Below are positions 22,538 to 33,395 of a stretch of 64,000 nucleotides of DNA, piece after piece. The position numbers and the translations under genes are program-made. Location: the NCBI RefSeq assembly GCF_001010805.1, contig NZ_CP011477.1, forward strand, positions 945,001 through 1,009,000, read 5' to 3'. Numbering within the stretch: the stretch's first letter is position 1; each line of letters begins with the position of its first letter. The notes below the pieces were generated by a model that was not told where the DNA came from, searched no databases, and saw nothing but the letters and a program-made list of their open reading frames with translations. The DNA is from Spongiibacter sp. IMCC21906 (lineage in GTDB: Bacteria; Pseudomonadota; Gammaproteobacteria; Pseudomonadales; Spongiibacteraceae).

Positions 22538-22573
22538 TCGCCTACATTCAATCCAATTTCTGGGGAATACATC

Positions 22574-24682
22574 GTGGCACGTAAAACTCCTATCGGCAGA
22601 TACCGCAACATTGGTATCTGTGCTCACGTCGACGCTGGTAAAACTACAACGACCGAGCGCGTTCTTTTTTATACTGGTCTGTCTCATAAGATCGGTGAAG
22701 TGCATGACGGCGCGGCAACCATGGACTGGATGGCGCAGGAGCAGGAGCGTGGTATTACCATTACTTCTGCGGCGACTACTTGTTTTTGGGCGGGCATGCA
22801 GCAGCAGTTTGATCAGCATCGCGTCAATATCATCGACACCCCGGGGCACGTTGACTTTACTATCGAAGTAGAGCGTTCGTTGCGTGTTCTGGATGGCGCT
22901 GTTGTTGTGTTGTGTGGTTCTTCTGGTGTTCAGCCGCAGACTGAAACGGTTTGGCGTCAGGCTAACAAATACGAAGTACCTCGCATGGTGTTCGTAAATA
23001 AAATGGATCGCGCGGGTGCAAATTTCACGCGTGTTGTTCAGCAGTTGCGTGATCGTCTGGGTGCTAATGCGGTGCCAATGCAGATGACGATTGGTAGCGA
23101 AGACGAATTCCGCGGTGTTGTCGACCTGGTTAAGATGAAAGCCATTATCTGGAATATGGAAGACCAGGGCATGACTTTCACTTATGAAGATATTCCTGCT
23201 GAGCTTCAGGATACTTGCGAAGAAATGCGTGAGTATATGGTTGAGGCTGCTGCGGAAGCGACTGATGAGTTGATGGAAAAATACCTCGAGGGCGGTGAGC
23301 TGTCTGAAGAGGAAATTAAAGCGGGTATCCGTCAGCGCACATTGGCAAACGAAATTATCCCTGTCTTTGGTGGTTCAGCCTTTAAAAACAAAGGCGTTCA
23401 GGCTGTTTTGGATGCCGTGATTGAGTATATGCCTTCGCCAACAGAAGTTAAGGCGATTGAAGGTACGCTGGACGACAAAAACGAAACTGTTGCCAAGCGT
23501 GTTGCTGATGATGATGCGCCTTTTGCTGCGCTGGCGTTCAAAATTGCAACGGACCCGTTTGTGGGGACGTTAACCTTCTTTCGGGTTTACTCAGGTAAGT
23601 TGGAGAGCGGTACTGCGGTGCTGAACTCTGTCAAGGGTAAGAAAGAGCGTGTGGGTCGGATGGTGCAGATGCACTCAAATGACCGTCAAGAAATTAAAGA
23701 AGTGTTGGCGGGTGATATCGCTGCGGCTATCGGCTTGAAAGATGTGACGACGGGCGACACGCTGTGTGACCCGAATAATGTCATTATTTTGGAGCGCATG
23801 GAATTTCCTGAGCCGGTAATTTCTGTTGCGGTAGAGCCGAAGTCAAAGGCTGATCAAGAGAAGATGGGTATTGCTCTTGGTAAGTTGGCACAAGAGGATC
23901 CCTCTTTCCGCGTTAAGACGGATGAGGAAACCGGCCAGACCATTATCTCTGGTATGGGTGAGCTTCACCTGGATATCTTAGTTGACCGTATGCGCCGTGA
24001 GTTTAGCGTTGAGGCGAACATTGGTAAGCCTCAGGTTGCCTATCGTGAGGCGATTCGCAACACCTGTGAGATTGAGGGTAAATTTGTCCGTCAGTCTGGT
24101 GGTCGCGGTCAGTTTGGTCATGTTTGGGTTCGATTTGAGCCGGGTGAAGATGCTAACGCTGAAGGCCTTGAGTTTGCGAATGAGGTTGTCGGTGGTGTGG
24201 TGCCTAAAGAGTACATCCCTGCGGTAGAAAAAGGGATTGCCGAGCAGATGCAGAACGGTATTTTGGCCGGTTATCCTCTGTTGGGCTTGAAAGCAACTCT
24301 GTATGACGGCTCTTACCACGACGTTGACTCTAATGAGATGGCATTTAAGGTTGCTGCGTCTATGGCGACTAAAAAGCTCGCCCAGGAAGGCGGTGCTGTT
24401 TTGCTTGAGCCAATGATGAAGGTCGAAGTTGTTACTCCAGAAGAGAATATGGGTGATGTGGTAGGCGATCTTAACCGTCGTCGCGGCATGATTCTGGGTA
24501 TGGAAGAAGGGACTTCTGGCAAGGTGGTTAATGCGGAAGTGCCGCTTGCTGAAATGTTTGGTTACGCTACGGATCTGCGTAGTGCTACCCAGGGGCGCGC
24601 AACCTTTACCATGGAGTTTGAAAAATACTCTGAGGCACCGCGCAATATTGCTGAAGAAATTATGGCCAAGAATAAAGGCTGA
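22574..24682 (+). CDS. fusA: Elongation factor G
   Basis: Translocase GTPase. 702 residues with G1 AHVDAGKTT (17-25), G3 DTPGHVDF, G4 NKMD and domains II-V ([17 protein letters not shown] in domain V). The start is GTG behind TGGGGAA. It is the canonical str-operon copy, directly followed by tuf copy 2. Confidence 0.98.
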   Translation: MARKTPIGRYRNIGICAHVDAGKTTTTERVLFYTGLSHKIGEVHDGAATMDWMAQEQERGITITSAATTCFWAGMQQQFDQHRVNIIDTPGHVDFTIEVERSLRVLDGAVVVLCGSSGVQPQTETVWRQANKYEVPRMVFVNKMDRAGANFTRVVQQLRDRLGANAVPMQMTIGSEDEFRGVVDLVKMKAIIWNMEDQGMTFTYEDIPAELQDTCEEMREYMVEAAAEATDELMEKYLEGGELSEEEIKAGIRQRTLANEIIPVFGGSAFKNKGVQAVLDAVIEYMPSPTEVKAIEGTLDDKNETVAKRVADDDAPFAALAFKIATDPFVGTLTFFRVYSGKLESGTAVLNSVKGKKERVGRMVQMHSNDRQEIKEVLAGDIAAAIGLKDVTTGDTLCDPNNVIILERMEFPEPVISVAVEPKSKADQEKMGIALGKLAQEDPSFRVKTDEETGQTIISGMGELHLDILVDRMRREFSVEANIGKPQVAYREAIRNTCEIEGKFVRQSGGRGQFGHVWVRFEPGEDANAEGLEFANEVVGGVVPKEYIPAVEKGIAEQMQNGILAGYPLLGLKATLYDGSYHDVDSNEMAFKVAASMATKKLAQEGGAVLLEPMMKVEVVTPEENMGDVVGDLNRRRGMILGMEEGTSGKVVNAEVPLAEMFGYATDLRSATQGRATFTMEFEKYSEAPRNIAEEIMAKNKG

Positions 24683-24714
24683 TTTTCAACATCTTAGATA
24701 TGAGGATATAAGTC

Positions 24715-25938
24715 GTGGCAAAAGAGAAATTTGAACGTAATAAGCCCCACATCAATGTGGGTACCATTGGTCACGTTGACCACGGTAAAACTACCCTGAC
24801 AGCGGCATTGACCCGCGTGTGTGCAGAGGTGTTTGGTGGTACGGCGGTAGCTTTCGATGGTATCGATAACGCGCCAGAAGAAAAAGCGCGTGGTATCACC
24901 ATTGCGACCTCTCATGTTGAGTATGACTCTAATATTCGTCACTACGCCCACGTTGACTGCCCAGGTCACGCCGATTATGTGAAAAACATGATTACCGGTG
25001 CGGCGCAGATGGATGGTGCAATTCTGGTGTGTGGCGCCACAGACGGCCCAATGCCTCAAACGCGTGAGCACATCCTGTTGTCACGTCAGGTTGGTGTACC
25101 GTTTATTGTTGTTTTCCTGAATAAAGCTGACTTGCTGGCAGAAGATTGTGGTGGCGTAGGCAGCGAAGAATACAACGAAATGCTGGAGTTGGTAGAAATG
25201 GAGCTGCGTGAGCTGCTCGATACCTACGACTTCCCTGGCGACGATACGCCCATCATTGCCGGTTCTGCATTGATGGCATTGAATGGCCAAGACGACAACG
25301 AGCTGGGTACAACCGCTGTTGCTAAATTGGTAGAAGCGCTGGATACCTATATTCCAGAGCCAGAGCGTGCTATCGATCAGCCGTTCCTGATGCCGATTGA
25401 AGATGTGTTCTCTATCTCTGGTCGCGGTACGGTTGTAACCGGCCGTGTAGAGCGTGGCATTCTTAAAACTGGCGACGAAATCGAAATTATCGGTATCCAC
25501 GACACCACTAAAACCGTTTGTACGGGTGTTGAAATGTTCCGCAAGCTGCTTGACGAAGGTCGCGCTGGTGAGAACGTAGGTGTGTTGTTGCGTGGTACTA
25601 AGCGTGACGAAGTTGAGCGTGGTCAAGTATTGGCTAAGCCCGGTTCTATCAAGCCGCATACGCGTTTTGAAGCTGAGGTTTACGTGCTGTCTAAAGAAGA
25701 GGGTGGCCGTCACACGCCATTCTTTAAAGGCTACCGCCCCCAGTTCTACTTCCGTACTACGGACGTGACAGGTGCGTGTGAGCTGCCTGAAGGCACTGAA
25801 ATGGTAATGCCTGGCGACAACATCAAGATGGACGTGACGTTGATTGCGCCTATCGCGATGGAAGATGGTCTGCGCTTCGCGATTCGCGAAGGTGGTCGTA
25901 CTGTCGGCGCGGGTGTTGTCGCTAAAATCGTCGAGTAA
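24715..25938 (+). CDS. tuf: Elongation factor Tu, copy 2
   Basis: The 407-residue protein reads identical to copy 1 (8058-9281), including the extra loop after NKAD. The DNA differs at about twenty scattered silent sites, and homology stops a few bases outside the gene on both sides. The start codon is GTG here and ATG in copy 1, with different upstream sequences. This is the classic two-tuf arrangement kept uniform by gene conversion. Last gene of the str operon. Confidence 0.98.
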   Translation: MAKEKFERNKPHINVGTIGHVDHGKTTLTAALTRVCAEVFGGTAVAFDGIDNAPEEKARGITIATSHVEYDSNIRHYAHVDCPGHADYVKNMITGAAQMDGAILVCGATDGPMPQTREHILLSRQVGVPFIVVFLNKADLLAEDCGGVGSEEYNEMLELVEMELRELLDTYDFPGDDTPIIAGSALMALNGQDDNELGTTAVAKLVEALDTYIPEPERAIDQPFLMPIEDVFSISGRGTVVTGRVERGILKTGDEIEIIGIHDTTKTVCTGVEMFRKLLDEGRAGENVGVLLRGTKRDEVERGQVLAKPGSIKPHTRFEAEVYVLSKEEGGRHTPFFKGYRPQFYFRTTDVTGACELPEGTEMVMPGDNIKMDVTLIAPIAMEDGLRFAIREGGRTVGAGVVAKIVE

Positions 25939-25987
25939 TCGGCGATTTGGTTAGATTGTAGAGCAAGAAGTACAGAAGTTATGCCTG

Positions 25988-26015
25988 GAAAGGGGGCTTG
26001 TTGAGCTCCCCTTTC
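25988..26015 (+). terminator. Terminator-like hairpin after tuf copy 2
   Basis: GAAAGGGGG (25988-25996) pairs with the CTCCCCTTTC arm ending at 26015, followed by TTGAT. The U-tract is poor, so termination may be partial. It lies 49 nt after the tuf stop. Confidence 0.6.
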
Positions 26016-26087
26016 TTGATACAGGTGGCGAACGGTCACTATTGAATACTGCGGTATGTTAATTACCCTGATTCCAGCAAATTGTTG

Positions 26088-26116
26088 TTGACAATGCTTG
26101 GTCAGATCTTTAACAT
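26088..26116 (+). promoter_or_regulatory. S10 operon promoter
   Basis: Consensus -35 TTGACA (26088-26093), 17-nt spacer, -10 TAACAT (26111-26116). It lies 80 nt before rpsJ and is the best sigma-70-type promoter in the ribosomal-protein block. Confidence 0.8.
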
Positions 26117-26130
26117 TCCGCTTCCTTTTT

Positions 26131-26180
26131 TCGGGTTGCCAAGGCGAACAAGCCGCGCGCAGCCCGAGTTTTTTATCGGG
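26131..26180 (+). promoter_or_regulatory. Candidate S10-leader attenuator
   Basis: TCGGGTTGC (26131-26139) pairs with GCAGCCCGA (26159-26167) and is followed by GTTTTTTA, an intrinsic terminator. The 3' arm CCCGA (26163-26167) can instead pair with TCGGG (26176-26180) just downstream, which would disrupt the terminator. In Escherichia coli L4 stimulates termination in the S10 leader. Whether L4 acts here is inference. Confidence 0.6.
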
Positions 26181-26196
26181 ATGGGAGTTGGATCAG

Positions 26197-26508
26197 GTGC
26201 AAAATCAACGGATACGTATTCGTTTAAAGGCTTTTGACCACCGCCTCATTGATGCGTCTACGCAAGAGATCGTCGACACCGCTAAGCGTACTGGTGCTCA
26301 GGTAAGAGGTCCAATTCCTCTGCCTACGCGCAAAGAGCGTTACACAGTGTTGGTCTCTCCACATGTAAACAAGGATGCGCGTGATCAGTATGAGATCCGC
26401 ACCCATAAGCGCATGTTGGATATCGTAGAGCCTACAGAAAAAACTGTAGATGCATTGATGAAGTTAGATTTGGCGGCTGGTGTAGAAGTTCAAATTAGCC
26501 TTGGCTAA
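26197..26508 (+). CDS. rpsJ: 30S ribosomal protein S10
   Basis: Head protein of the 30S subunit, also NusE in antitermination. 103 residues starting at GTG 26197 ([18 protein letters not shown]), the exact family length; the longer in-frame extension from 26098 covers the promoter and leader and is rejected. RBS GGGAG. First gene of the S10 operon. Confidence 0.97.
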   Translation: MQNQRIRIRLKAFDHRLIDASTQEIVDTAKRTGAQVRGPIPLPTRKERYTVLVSPHVNKDARDQYEIRTHKRMLDIVEPTEKTVDALMKLDLAAGVEVQISLG

Positions 26509-26623
26509 CGAGAAGCAACATTACTGAATTATCAGACCCGCTCAGGGGCTGGCCCTGGGTTGTGTAACGCGTGAGAGCGCGGCCATAGAGGGTGGTAGCC
26601 CCGTACACTGAGAGGTTGGAGCA

Positions 26624-27268
26624 ATGACTATTGGTTTGGTCGGTCGTAAAAGCGGCATGACGCGCGTTTTTACTGATGACGGCATATCTATTCCGGTGAC
26701 AGTGATTGAGGTTGACCCCAATCGTGTTACCCGTGTCAAAGCGGAAGATGCAGAAGGTTACAGCGCGATTCAAGTGACCGCTGGTGGCCGTAAGGCATCA
26801 CGCATCTCTAAGGCAGAGGCAGGTCACTTCGCTAAGTCTGGCGTTGAGGCAGGTCGCGGACTTTGGGAATTTCGTCTGAGCGAAGGCGAAGAGGTTCCAG
26901 AAGTTGGTGCTGAGCTGACTGTTGCTGCCTTTGAGGCAGGTCAAAAGGTTGACGTAACTGGTCAGTCTAAAGGTAAGGGTTTTCAGGGTGGCGTTAAGCG
27001 TTGGAATTTCCATATGCAAGACGCAACTCACGGTAACTCTCTTTCGCATCGTGCGCCGGGTTCAATTGGTCAGTGCCAAACGCCGGGTCGTGTTTTCAAA
27101 GGCAAAAAGATGGCGGGTCACATGGGTGCTGAACGTGTCACTGTTCAGACTCTTGAGGTCGTGCGTGTTGATGCTGAGCGTAACCTGATCCTTATTAAGG
27201 GTGCTGTTCCAGGTGCGCCGGGTGGTGACGTTTTTGTACGTCCTGCTGTGAAAGCTAAAAAATCCTAG
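26624..27268 (+). CDS. rplC: 50S ribosomal protein L3
   Basis: Early-assembly protein near the peptidyl-transferase centre. 214 residues starting [16 protein letters not shown]. The long internal loop near [20 protein letters not shown] (122-141) holds the conserved glutamine that is methylated in Escherichia coli L3 (HMQ context seen). Second gene of the operon, 11 nt before rplD. Confidence 0.98.
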   Translation: MTIGLVGRKSGMTRVFTDDGISIPVTVIEVDPNRVTRVKAEDAEGYSAIQVTAGGRKASRISKAEAGHFAKSGVEAGRGLWEFRLSEGEEVPEVGAELTVAAFEAGQKVDVTGQSKGKGFQGGVKRWNFHMQDATHGNSLSHRAPGSIGQCQTPGRVFKGKKMAGHMGAERVTVQTLEVVRVDAERNLILIKGAVPGAPGGDVFVRPAVKAKKS

Positions 27269-27279
27269 GGGGCTAAGCA

Positions 27280-27900
27280 GTGGAATTAAGTATTGCGAAA
27301 CCCGGTAACGGGGCGTCAGTTGGAACGGTTCAAGTTTCTGATGTCGCGTTTGCTCGTGAGTTTAACGAAGATCTGGTTCACCAGGTTGTAACTGCCTATT
27401 TGGCTGGTTCCCGTCAGGGTACGCGCAGTCAGAAAACCCGCTCAGAAGTGAGAGGTGGTGGTAAGAAGCCTTGGCGTCAAAAGGGTACTGGTCGTGCTCG
27501 TGCGGGTACAATTCGTAGCCCGATTTGGCGTGGTGGTGGTGTGACGTTTGCGGCTAAGCCGCAAGATCACGACCAGAAAGTAAATCGCAAGATGTACCGC
27601 GCTGCATTGCGCTCCATTTTGTCCGAGCTGGCTCGCCAAGATCGTTTGGTTGTGGTTGAAGAGCTCGCCCTGGAGCAGCCTAAGACTAAGTTGTTGGTCA
27701 AGGCTTTGGGTGAATACGGTCTGAGTGGTGCGTTGATTGTGACTGAAGACGTAACGGGCAATCTGTATTTGGCGGCACGCAATCTTCACGGTGTAGATGT
27801 TCGTGATGTGAGTGGTGTTGATCCGGTCAGCTTGATTGGTTGCGAAAAAGTGGTTGTTACAGTCGCGGCACTGAAGAAGTTTGAGGAGCTGTTGGGATGA
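27280..27900 (+). CDS. rplD: 50S ribosomal protein L4
   Basis: Lines the exit tunnel; in gammaproteobacteria it also represses its own operon. 206 residues, with the tunnel-loop segment [25 protein letters not shown] intact, which carries the wild-type lysine linked to macrolide sensitivity. The start is GTG. It overlaps rplW by 4 nt (ATGA). Confidence 0.98.
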   Translation: MELSIAKPGNGASVGTVQVSDVAFAREFNEDLVHQVVTAYLAGSRQGTRSQKTRSEVRGGGKKPWRQKGTGRARAGTIRSPIWRGGGVTFAAKPQDHDQKVNRKMYRAALRSILSELARQDRLVVVEELALEQPKTKLLVKALGEYGLSGALIVTEDVTGNLYLAARNLHGVDVRDVSGVDPVSLIGCEKVVVTVAALKKFEELLG

Positions 27901-28193
27901 ATAAAGAGCGTATTTATAAAGTCCTGCTTGGTCCGCATGCTTCTGAGAAGGCTGCTACAAGTGCAGAAGCCGGTAATCAGGTTGTGTTGAAGGTCTTGCC
28001 TTCTGCAACCAAGCTGGAAATTAAAAAAGCGGTAGAGAAGCTGTTCAAGGTAGATGTTCTTGAAGTGCGTACCGTTAATGTTAAAGGCAAGGTTAAGCGC
28101 AATCGTTTTGGTCTGGCTAAGAAATCAGATTGGAAGAAAGCTTATATTCGCCTTGAGCAAGGTCAGGACATCGACTTTGCGGTTGCTGAATAA
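27897..28193 (+). CDS. rplW: 50S ribosomal protein L23
   Basis: Docking site at the tunnel exit for trigger factor and SRP. 98 residues starting [19 protein letters not shown]. The [20 protein letters not shown] segment is conserved. Translationally coupled to rplD through the ATGA overlap. Confidence 0.97.
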   Translation: MNKERIYKVLLGPHASEKAATSAEAGNQVVLKVLPSATKLEIKKAVEKLFKVDVLEVRTVNVKGKVKRNRFGLAKKSDWKKAYIRLEQGQDIDFAVAE

Positions 28194-28210
28194 GTCTGGA
28201 GCTGAGTCAA

Positions 28211-29035
28211 ATGGCAATTGTAAAAAGTAAACCGACTTCTCCCGGCCGCCGCTTTGTTGTTCGGGTAGTCAATGACGAGCTGCACAAAGGTGGCCCTTAC
28301 AAGCCGCTGCTGGAGAGTCAGTCGCGCAATGGTGGTCGGAACAACAACGGTCGTATTACTACGCGTCACGTTGGTGGTGGTCACAAGCAGCATTATCGGA
28401 TTATCGATTTTAAGCGCAACAAAGACGGGGTTCCCGGTATTGTTGAGCGTTTGGAATACGATCCTAATCGCACGGCATTTATTGCGCTGGTGCTGTATGC
28501 GGATGGTGAGCGTCGTTACATTATCGCGCCAAAAGCGGTATCAGCTGGCGATCAGTTGATCTCTGGTGAGGCTGCGCCCATTAAGCCAGGTAACGCATTG
28601 CCTTTGCGTAATATTCCGGTGGGTAGCACTATTCATTGTGTTGAAATGAAGCCTGGTAAGGGTGCTCAGTTAGCCCGCAGTGCAGGAACTTCAGTTCAGT
28701 TGGTCGCTCGTGAAGGTCAATATGCCACGGTGCGCTTGCGCAGTGGTGAGATGCGTAAAGTGTTGTCGGAGTGTCGTGCAACATTGGGCGAAGTCTCCAA
28801 TAGTGAGCACAGTTTGCGTAAGTTAGGTAAAGCCGGTGCGGCGCGTTGGCGTGGTGTTCGTCCTACCGTTCGCGGTGTGGCTATGAACCCCGTTGATCAC
28901 CCACACGGTGGTGGTGAAGGTCGTACTTCTGGTGGTCGTCATCCTGTAACTCCATGGGGTGTTCCGACTAAAGGGTATAAGACCCGTAAAAATAAGCGTA
29001 CAGACAAACTGATTGTCCGTGATCGCCGAAAGTAA
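28211..29035 (+). CDS. rplB: 50S ribosomal protein L2
   Basis: Required for subunit joining and peptidyl transfer. 274 residues. The C-terminal region has the conserved [19 protein letters not shown] with the functional histidine of the HPHGGG loop. 17 nt after rplW. Confidence 0.98.
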   Translation: MAIVKSKPTSPGRRFVVRVVNDELHKGGPYKPLLESQSRNGGRNNNGRITTRHVGGGHKQHYRIIDFKRNKDGVPGIVERLEYDPNRTAFIALVLYADGERRYIIAPKAVSAGDQLISGEAAPIKPGNALPLRNIPVGSTIHCVEMKPGKGAQLARSAGTSVQLVAREGQYATVRLRSGEMRKVLSECRATLGEVSNSEHSLRKLGKAGAARWRGVRPTVRGVAMNPVDHPHGGGEGRTSGGRHPVTPWGVPTKGYKTRKNKRTDKLIVRDRRK

Positions 29036-29071
29036 GCGGTTGTTAACAGTCAGAGTAAAGAGGATTAGCTT

Positions 29072-29347
29072 GTGCCACGTTCATTGAAGAAAGGCCCGTT
29101 TATCGACCTGCATCTGCTGAAGAAGGTTGAAACGGCTGCAGAGAAAAACGATCGCCGTCCGATCAAAACCTGGTCGCGTCGCTCTATGATCCTGCCCGAA
29201 ATGGTGGGTTTGACTATCGCGGTCCATAACGGTCGTCAACATGTCCCTGTGCTTGTTTCAGAGGATATGGTGGGGCACAAATTAGGTGAATTTGCTGCGA
29301 CTCGTACCTATAAGGGTCACGCGGCTGATAAAAAGGCCAAGCGTTAA
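29072..29347 (+). CDS. rpsS: 30S ribosomal protein S19
   Basis: Contacts tRNA and the 30S head with S13. 91 residues starting [17 protein letters not shown] start preceded by [22 protein letters not shown] and the basic C-terminus are conserved. Confidence 0.97.
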   Translation: MPRSLKKGPFIDLHLLKKVETAAEKNDRRPIKTWSRRSMILPEMVGLTIAVHNGRQHVPVLVSEDMVGHKLGEFAATRTYKGHAADKKAKR

Positions 29348-29372
29348 GCTTGGGCTGAGAGAGGCTTTGAAG

Positions 29373-29711
29373 ATGGAAGTAGCGGCACGTTTAAAAGGTG
29401 CAAGAATCTCCGCTCAAAAGGCCCGCCTGGTCGCTGACCAGATCCGTGGCAAGGGTGTCGAGGAAGCGCTGGATACATTGAGTTTCAGCTCTAAAAAAGC
29501 AGCTAGCATTATTAAAAAGGTGCTGAATTCTGCAATTGCGAACGCCGAGCATAATGATGGTGCGGACGTTGATGAGCTGAAGGTGTCGACCATTTTTGTG
29601 GACGAAGGTATGACCATGAAACGTCTGCGCCCCCGTGCAAAAGGGCGTGCAGATCGGATTCTTAAGCGGTCATGTCATATCACCATTAAAGTTGCCGACA
29701 CCGAAGGCTAG
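29373..29711 (+). CDS. rplV: 50S ribosomal protein L22
   Basis: Lines the exit tunnel together with L4. 112 residues from [18 protein letters not shown]; an in-frame start at 29286 would overlap rpsS and is rejected. The tunnel hairpin around [17 protein letters not shown] has no deletion of the kind seen in macrolide resistance. Confidence 0.96.
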   Translation: MEVAARLKGARISAQKARLVADQIRGKGVEEALDTLSFSSKKAASIIKKVLNSAIANAEHNDGADVDELKVSTIFVDEGMTMKRLRPRAKGRADRILKRSCHITIKVADTEG

Positions 29712-29726
29712 TAGGAGAGAGACCAC

Positions 29727-30401
29727 ATGGGTCAGAAAGTACACCCAACCGGCATTCGGCTGGGAATCGTAAAAGATCACAATTCAGTTTGGTACGCGGG
29801 CAATAAGAAGTATGCCCAGCAATTAGTTACCGACCTGGAAGTGCGTGAAATGCTGCAAGCGAAGCTTGCGCATGCGTCAGTTAGCCGCATTGTTATCGAG
29901 CGCCCTGCACAAACAGCTCGGATCACGATTCACACTGCCCGCCCCGGCATTGTTATCGGCAAGAAAGGCGAAGACGTTGAGAAGCTGCGCGTTGAGCTTG
30001 GTCGAATGATGGGTGTACCAGTGCACATCAATATCGAAGAAGTGCGCAAGCCTGATCTGGATGCCAAGCTCGTAGCGATGAACGTTGCTCAACAGTTAGA
30101 GCGTCGCGTAATGTTCCGTCGTGCCATGAAGCGTGTTGTGCAAAATGCAATGCGTCAAGGTGCTGAAGGTATCAAGGTGCAAGTAAGTGGACGTGTTGGT
30201 GGTGCTGAAATCGCACGTACCGAATGGTATCGCGAAGGTCGCGTACCGCTTCACACTTTGCGCGCTGATATTGATTACGCTTCACATGAAGCGGCGACTA
30301 CCTACGGCATCATCGGTGTTAAGGTCTGGATCTTCAAAGGCGAAATCCTGGGTGCCAGACACGATGTTGTCGAGTCGAAGGCAAAGAAAGGTTCTGATTA
30401 A
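29727..30401 (+). CDS. rpsC: 30S ribosomal protein S3
   Basis: Entry-channel protein with helicase activity together with S4 and S5. 224 residues, starting [14 protein letters not shown]. The KH domain has [15 protein letters not shown] (73-87), and the [20 protein letters not shown] segment is conserved. Confidence 0.98.
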   Translation: MGQKVHPTGIRLGIVKDHNSVWYAGNKKYAQQLVTDLEVREMLQAKLAHASVSRIVIERPAQTARITIHTARPGIVIGKKGEDVEKLRVELGRMMGVPVHINIEEVRKPDLDAKLVAMNVAQQLERRVMFRRAMKRVVQNAMRQGAEGIKVQVSGRVGGAEIARTEWYREGRVPLHTLRADIDYASHEAATTYGIIGVKVWIFKGEILGARHDVVESKAKKGSD

Positions 30402-30412
30402 GGGTTAGGCAA

Positions 30413-30826
30413 ATGTTACAGCCGAAGCGTACAAAATTTCGCAAGATGCACAAAGGTCGTAACCGCGGACTCGCGGAGCGCGGCAGTCGGGTCAGCTTTG
30501 GTGAGTATGGCCTGAAAGCAGTGGGTCGTGGCCGCATTACTGCGCGCCAGATCGAGGCTGCTCGACGTGCCATGACGCGGCATATCAAGCGTGGCGGGAA
30601 AATCTGGATTCGTGTATTCCCAGACAAGCCCATTACCGAAAAACCCTTGGAAGTTCGTCAAGGTAAAGGTAAGGGTAACGTGGAATACTGGGTAGCCCAG
30701 ATCCAGCCTGGAAAAGTACTTTACGAAGTGGAAGGCGTATCTGAGGAGTTGGCGCGTGAGGCATTTGCCCTTGCTGCTGCAAAAATTCCCGTCCAGACCA
30801 CATTTGTTAAGCGGGTGGTGATGTGA
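30413..30826 (+). CDS. rplP: 50S ribosomal protein L16
   Basis: Organises the A-site tRNA region of 23S rRNA. 137 residues starting [19 protein letters not shown]. The conserved arginine region [14 protein letters not shown] is present. The stop overlaps the rpmC start by one base (TGATG). Confidence 0.98.
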   Translation: MLQPKRTKFRKMHKGRNRGLAERGSRVSFGEYGLKAVGRGRITARQIEAARRAMTRHIKRGGKIWIRVFPDKPITEKPLEVRQGKGKGNVEYWVAQIQPGKVLYEVEGVSEELAREAFALAAAKIPVQTTFVKRVVM

Positions 30827-31017
30827 TGAAGGCAGTGGAATTACGCGAAAAGTCGACGGACGAGCTGAATGCTCAGTTGCTGCAATTACTTGAAGATCAA
30901 TTCAAGCTGCGCATGCAAAAGAGTACTGGTCAGTTGGCGCAGACACATCTTCTGAAAAAGACCCGTCAGGACATTGCACGAGTGAAAACTCTGCTACAGG
31001 AAAAGGCAGGTAATTAA
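30826..31017 (+). CDS. rpmC: 50S ribosomal protein L29
   Basis: Small tunnel-exit protein next to L23. 63 residues, matching the family length when started at ATG 30826. The GTG one codon upstream is a less likely start. The helical core [20 protein letters not shown] is typical. Confidence 0.96.
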   Translation: MKAVELREKSTDELNAQLLQLLEDQFKLRMQKSTGQLAQTHLLKKTRQDIARVKTLLQEKAGN

Positions 31018-31018
31018 G

Positions 31019-31285
31019 ATGTCAGAAGTTACTAAAAGCGCCCGTACCGCAACCGGTAAAGTCGTTAGCGACAAGATGGATAAAACCATCACTGTATTAC
31101 TGGAGCGTCGCGTTAAGCATCCGGTTTACGGAAAATACATAACACGGTCTTCTAAGATCCATGCTCATGATGAAAATAATGAGTGCAAAATGGGTGACTT
31201 GGTAACCGTATGTGAGACACGCCCCCTCTCAAAGCTGAAGTCTTGGACTTTGCTGCGAGTAGAGGAAGTATCCACTCAGATTTAA
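31019..31285 (+). CDS. rpsQ: 30S ribosomal protein S17
   Basis: Early-assembly 16S 5'-domain protein with an OB fold. 88 residues. [20 protein letters not shown] and [11 protein letters not shown] are conserved. It starts one base after the rpmC stop and closes the S10 operon. Confidence 0.97.
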   Translation: MSEVTKSARTATGKVVSDKMDKTITVLLERRVKHPVYGKYITRSSKIHAHDENNECKMGDLVTVCETRPLSKLKSWTLLRVEEVSTQI

Positions 31286-31335
31286 TTGGCCGGCGGCCTA
31301 TGTGCGATGCACAGTTGACGGGTTTGGAGTAAGAA

Positions 31336-31704
31336 ATGATTCAAACAGAAAGTTATTTGGAAGTTGCGGATAACAGTGGCGCACGTCGCGTTATGTGCAT
31401 CAAGGTGCTGGGTGGCTCTCATCGCCGTTATGCCCGTGTCGGTGATCTGATCAAAGTGACCGTGAAGGAAGCAATTCCTCGTGGCAAGGTCAAAAAAGGT
31501 CAGGTAATGACAGCGGTCGTTGTTCGCACCAAAAAAGGTGTTCGCCGTGGCGATGGTTCGTTGATTAAATTCGACGATAACGCCGCAGTGTTGTTGAACA
31601 ACAATCTTGCACCCATTGGTACCCGTATTTTTGGGCCAGTGACACGCGAATTGCGTGGCGAGAAATTTATGAAGATTATCTCCCTGGCGCCAGAAGTACT
31701 GTAA
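31336..31704 (+). CDS. rplN: 50S ribosomal protein L14
   Basis: Forms bridge B5/B8 and is the docking site of RsfS. 122 residues starting [19 protein letters not shown]. First gene of the spc group. The 50-nt gap in front holds two small hairpins (GGCC/GGCC at 31288-31298; TGTGC/GCACA at 31301-31313) but no clear promoter. Confidence 0.98.
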   Translation: MIQTESYLEVADNSGARRVMCIKVLGGSHRRYARVGDLIKVTVKEAIPRGKVKKGQVMTAVVVRTKKGVRRGDGSLIKFDDNAAVLLNNNLAPIGTRIFGPVTRELRGEKFMKIISLAPEVL

Positions 31705-31735
31705 GCGCTGGGTCAGAGACGGCTGAGGTCAGGTT

Positions 31736-32053
31736 ATGCGTAAAATTAAACGTGAAGACGAAGTTATCGTCTTAACCGGAAAAGACAAAGGCAAACGCGG
31801 TAAAGTCCAGAAAGTTGTGGACGAGAAGCGCCTGCTGGTTTCCGGTATCAACATGGTGAAAAAACACCAGCGTCCCAATCCCCAGATGGGTGTTCAGGGC
31901 GGTATTGTTGAGAAGGAAGCGCCAATTCAGGTTTCCAATGTGGCTATCTACAATTCTGCCACCAAGAAAGCTGATCGTGTTGGCTTTAAGGTAGCGGAAG
32001 ACGGCACTAAAACGCGCGTTTTTAAATCCAGCGGCGAAGCAGTCGACGCGTAG
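31736..32053 (+). CDS. rplX: 50S ribosomal protein L24
   Basis: Assembly-initiator protein. 105 residues with an N-terminal KOW motif ([19 protein letters not shown]) and the tunnel-exit loop [17 protein letters not shown]. Confidence 0.97.
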   Translation: MRKIKREDEVIVLTGKDKGKRGKVQKVVDEKRLLVSGINMVKKHQRPNPQMGVQGGIVEKEAPIQVSNVAIYNSATKKADRVGFKVAEDGTKTRVFKSSGEAVDA

Positions 32054-32065
32054 GGGTAGAAGAAG

Positions 32066-32605
32066 ATGTCACGATTGAGCGAACTTTATCAAAACGAGTT
32101 GCGGGCAAAGCTGAAAGAAGAACTTTCTTTGGCTAATCCCATGGAAGTGCCGCGTATCACTAAAATCACTCTGAATATGGGTGTGGGTGAAGCTGCCGCT
32201 GACAAAAAAGTATTAGAAGCTGCGTTGTCTGATTTACAAAAAATCAGTGGCCAAAAACCTGTTGTCACCAAAGCCCGCAAATCCATCGCTGGTTTTAAAA
32301 TTCGTGACGGTTGGCCCATCGGCTGCAAAGTAACGTTGCGCAGTGAGCGCATGTATGAATTCTTGGATCGTTTGGTATCTGTAGCGATTCCCCGAGTTCG
32401 TGATTTTCGTGGTATCAGCCCTAAGTCGTTTGACGGCCGCGGTAATTTCGCAATGGGTGTTACTGAGCAAATTATTTTCCCCGAAATCGATTACGATAAG
32501 GTGGATAAACTGCGCGGTATGGATATCACTATCACCACAACAGCTCGCAACGATGAAGAGGGACGTGCTCTGTTGAAAGCGTTCAGCTTCCCGTTCAAAG
32601 GTTAA
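32066..32605 (+). CDS. rplE: 50S ribosomal protein L5
   Basis: Central-protuberance protein that binds 5S rRNA and contacts P-site tRNA. 179 residues. The loop [20 protein letters not shown] and the C-terminal [19 protein letters not shown] are conserved. Confidence 0.98.
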   Translation: MSRLSELYQNELRAKLKEELSLANPMEVPRITKITLNMGVGEAAADKKVLEAALSDLQKISGQKPVVTKARKSIAGFKIRDGWPIGCKVTLRSERMYEFLDRLVSVAIPRVRDFRGISPKSFDGRGNFAMGVTEQIIFPEIDYDKVDKLRGMDITITTTARNDEEGRALLKAFSFPFKG

Positions 32606-32617
32606 AGGTAGAAGTTT

Positions 32618-32923
32618 ATGGCTAAAGAGTCGATGAAGGCCCGCGAAGCGAAGCGCGAGCGTACCGTAAAAAAATACGCTGCGAAGCGTGCTGAATTAAA
32701 GGCAATTATCCTTAATCCAGCTGTTAGCGAAGAGGAGCGTTGGGATGCGCAGGTTAAACTGCAAAAGCTTCCCCGCGATGCCAGCCCTACACGTCAACGT
32801 AATCGTTGCCAGATAACGGGCCGTCCTCACGGTGTTTATCGGAAGTTTGGTCTTTGCCGTAACCAACTTCGCCAAGCCGCCATGCGCGGTGATGTGCCCG
32901 GCCTGGTTAAATCCAGCTGGTAA
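32618..32923 (+). CDS. rpsN: 30S ribosomal protein S14 (zinc-free type)
   Basis: 101 residues, the long form lacking the paired CxxC zinc ribbon; only isolated cysteines ([11 protein letters not shown] and GLCRNQLR) are seen. It is therefore the C-minus type, not zinc-regulated. The S14 signature [19 protein letters not shown] is complete. Confidence 0.97.
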   Translation: MAKESMKAREAKRERTVKKYAAKRAELKAIILNPAVSEEERWDAQVKLQKLPRDASPTRQRNRCQITGRPHGVYRKFGLCRNQLRQAAMRGDVPGLVKSSW

Positions 32924-32937
32924 TAGAGAATTTTGCT

Positions 32938-32956
32938 GTCGCGCTGTGAGCGCGAC
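32938..32956 (+). promoter_or_regulatory. Perfect intercistronic hairpin before rpsH
   Basis: GTCGCGCT (32938-32945) / AGCGCGAC (32949-32956) with a 3-nt loop, ending 18 nt before the rpsH start. There is no U-tract, so it is not a terminator. It may affect processing or translation of rpsH. Function unknown. Confidence 0.5.
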
Positions 32957-32974
32957 GAGTAATGGGAGCAAAAC

Positions 32975-33370
32975 ATGAGCATGCAAGACCCACTGGCGGA
33001 TATGCTGACCCGCATCCGCAACGCTCAGATGGCAGGTAAAACTGTCGTCGAGATGCCGTCTTCAACCCTGAAGCAGGCGGTAGCGAAGGTGCTGGAAGAA
33101 GAAGGTTATATTGTTGGTTCACGTGTTGATAACGCTACGGCGAAAACAACGTTGTTCGTCGAACTGAAGTATTTTGAAGGCAAACCGGTTATCGCTGAGA
33201 TCAATCGAGTAAGCCGTCCGGGTCTGCGTTCATATGCTGGCAAGGATGAGCTGCCTTCAGTACGTGCCGGTTTGGGTGTCGCCATTGTCTCGACCAGTCG
33301 TGGAGTTATGACTGATCGTGCAGCTCGCGCAGCTGGTGTTGGTGGCGAAGTGCTTTGCACTGTTTTCTAA
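32975..33370 (+). CDS. rpsH: 30S ribosomal protein S8
   Basis: Binds the central domain of 16S rRNA; in Escherichia coli it represses the spc operon. 131 residues starting [18 protein letters not shown]. The C-terminal [20 protein letters not shown] is conserved. RBS GGGAG. Confidence 0.98.
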   Translation: MSMQDPLADMLTRIRNAQMAGKTVVEMPSSTLKQAVAKVLEEEGYIVGSRVDNATAKTTLFVELKYFEGKPVIAEINRVSRPGLRSYAGKDELPSVRAGLGVAIVSTSRGVMTDRAARAAGVGGEVLCTVF

Positions 33371-33395
33371 CGTGACAGTTTAAAGAGTTCTAAAG

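Noticed and set aside
22361-22871. Two 160-codon frames across rpsG-fusA
   Set aside because: Both overlap the recognised S7 and EF-G genes in other frames, with no ribosome-binding site.
8058-25938. tuf duplication as a sign of a mobile element
   Set aside because: No terminal repeats, target duplications or transposase are present; both copies are in their ancestral operon positions.
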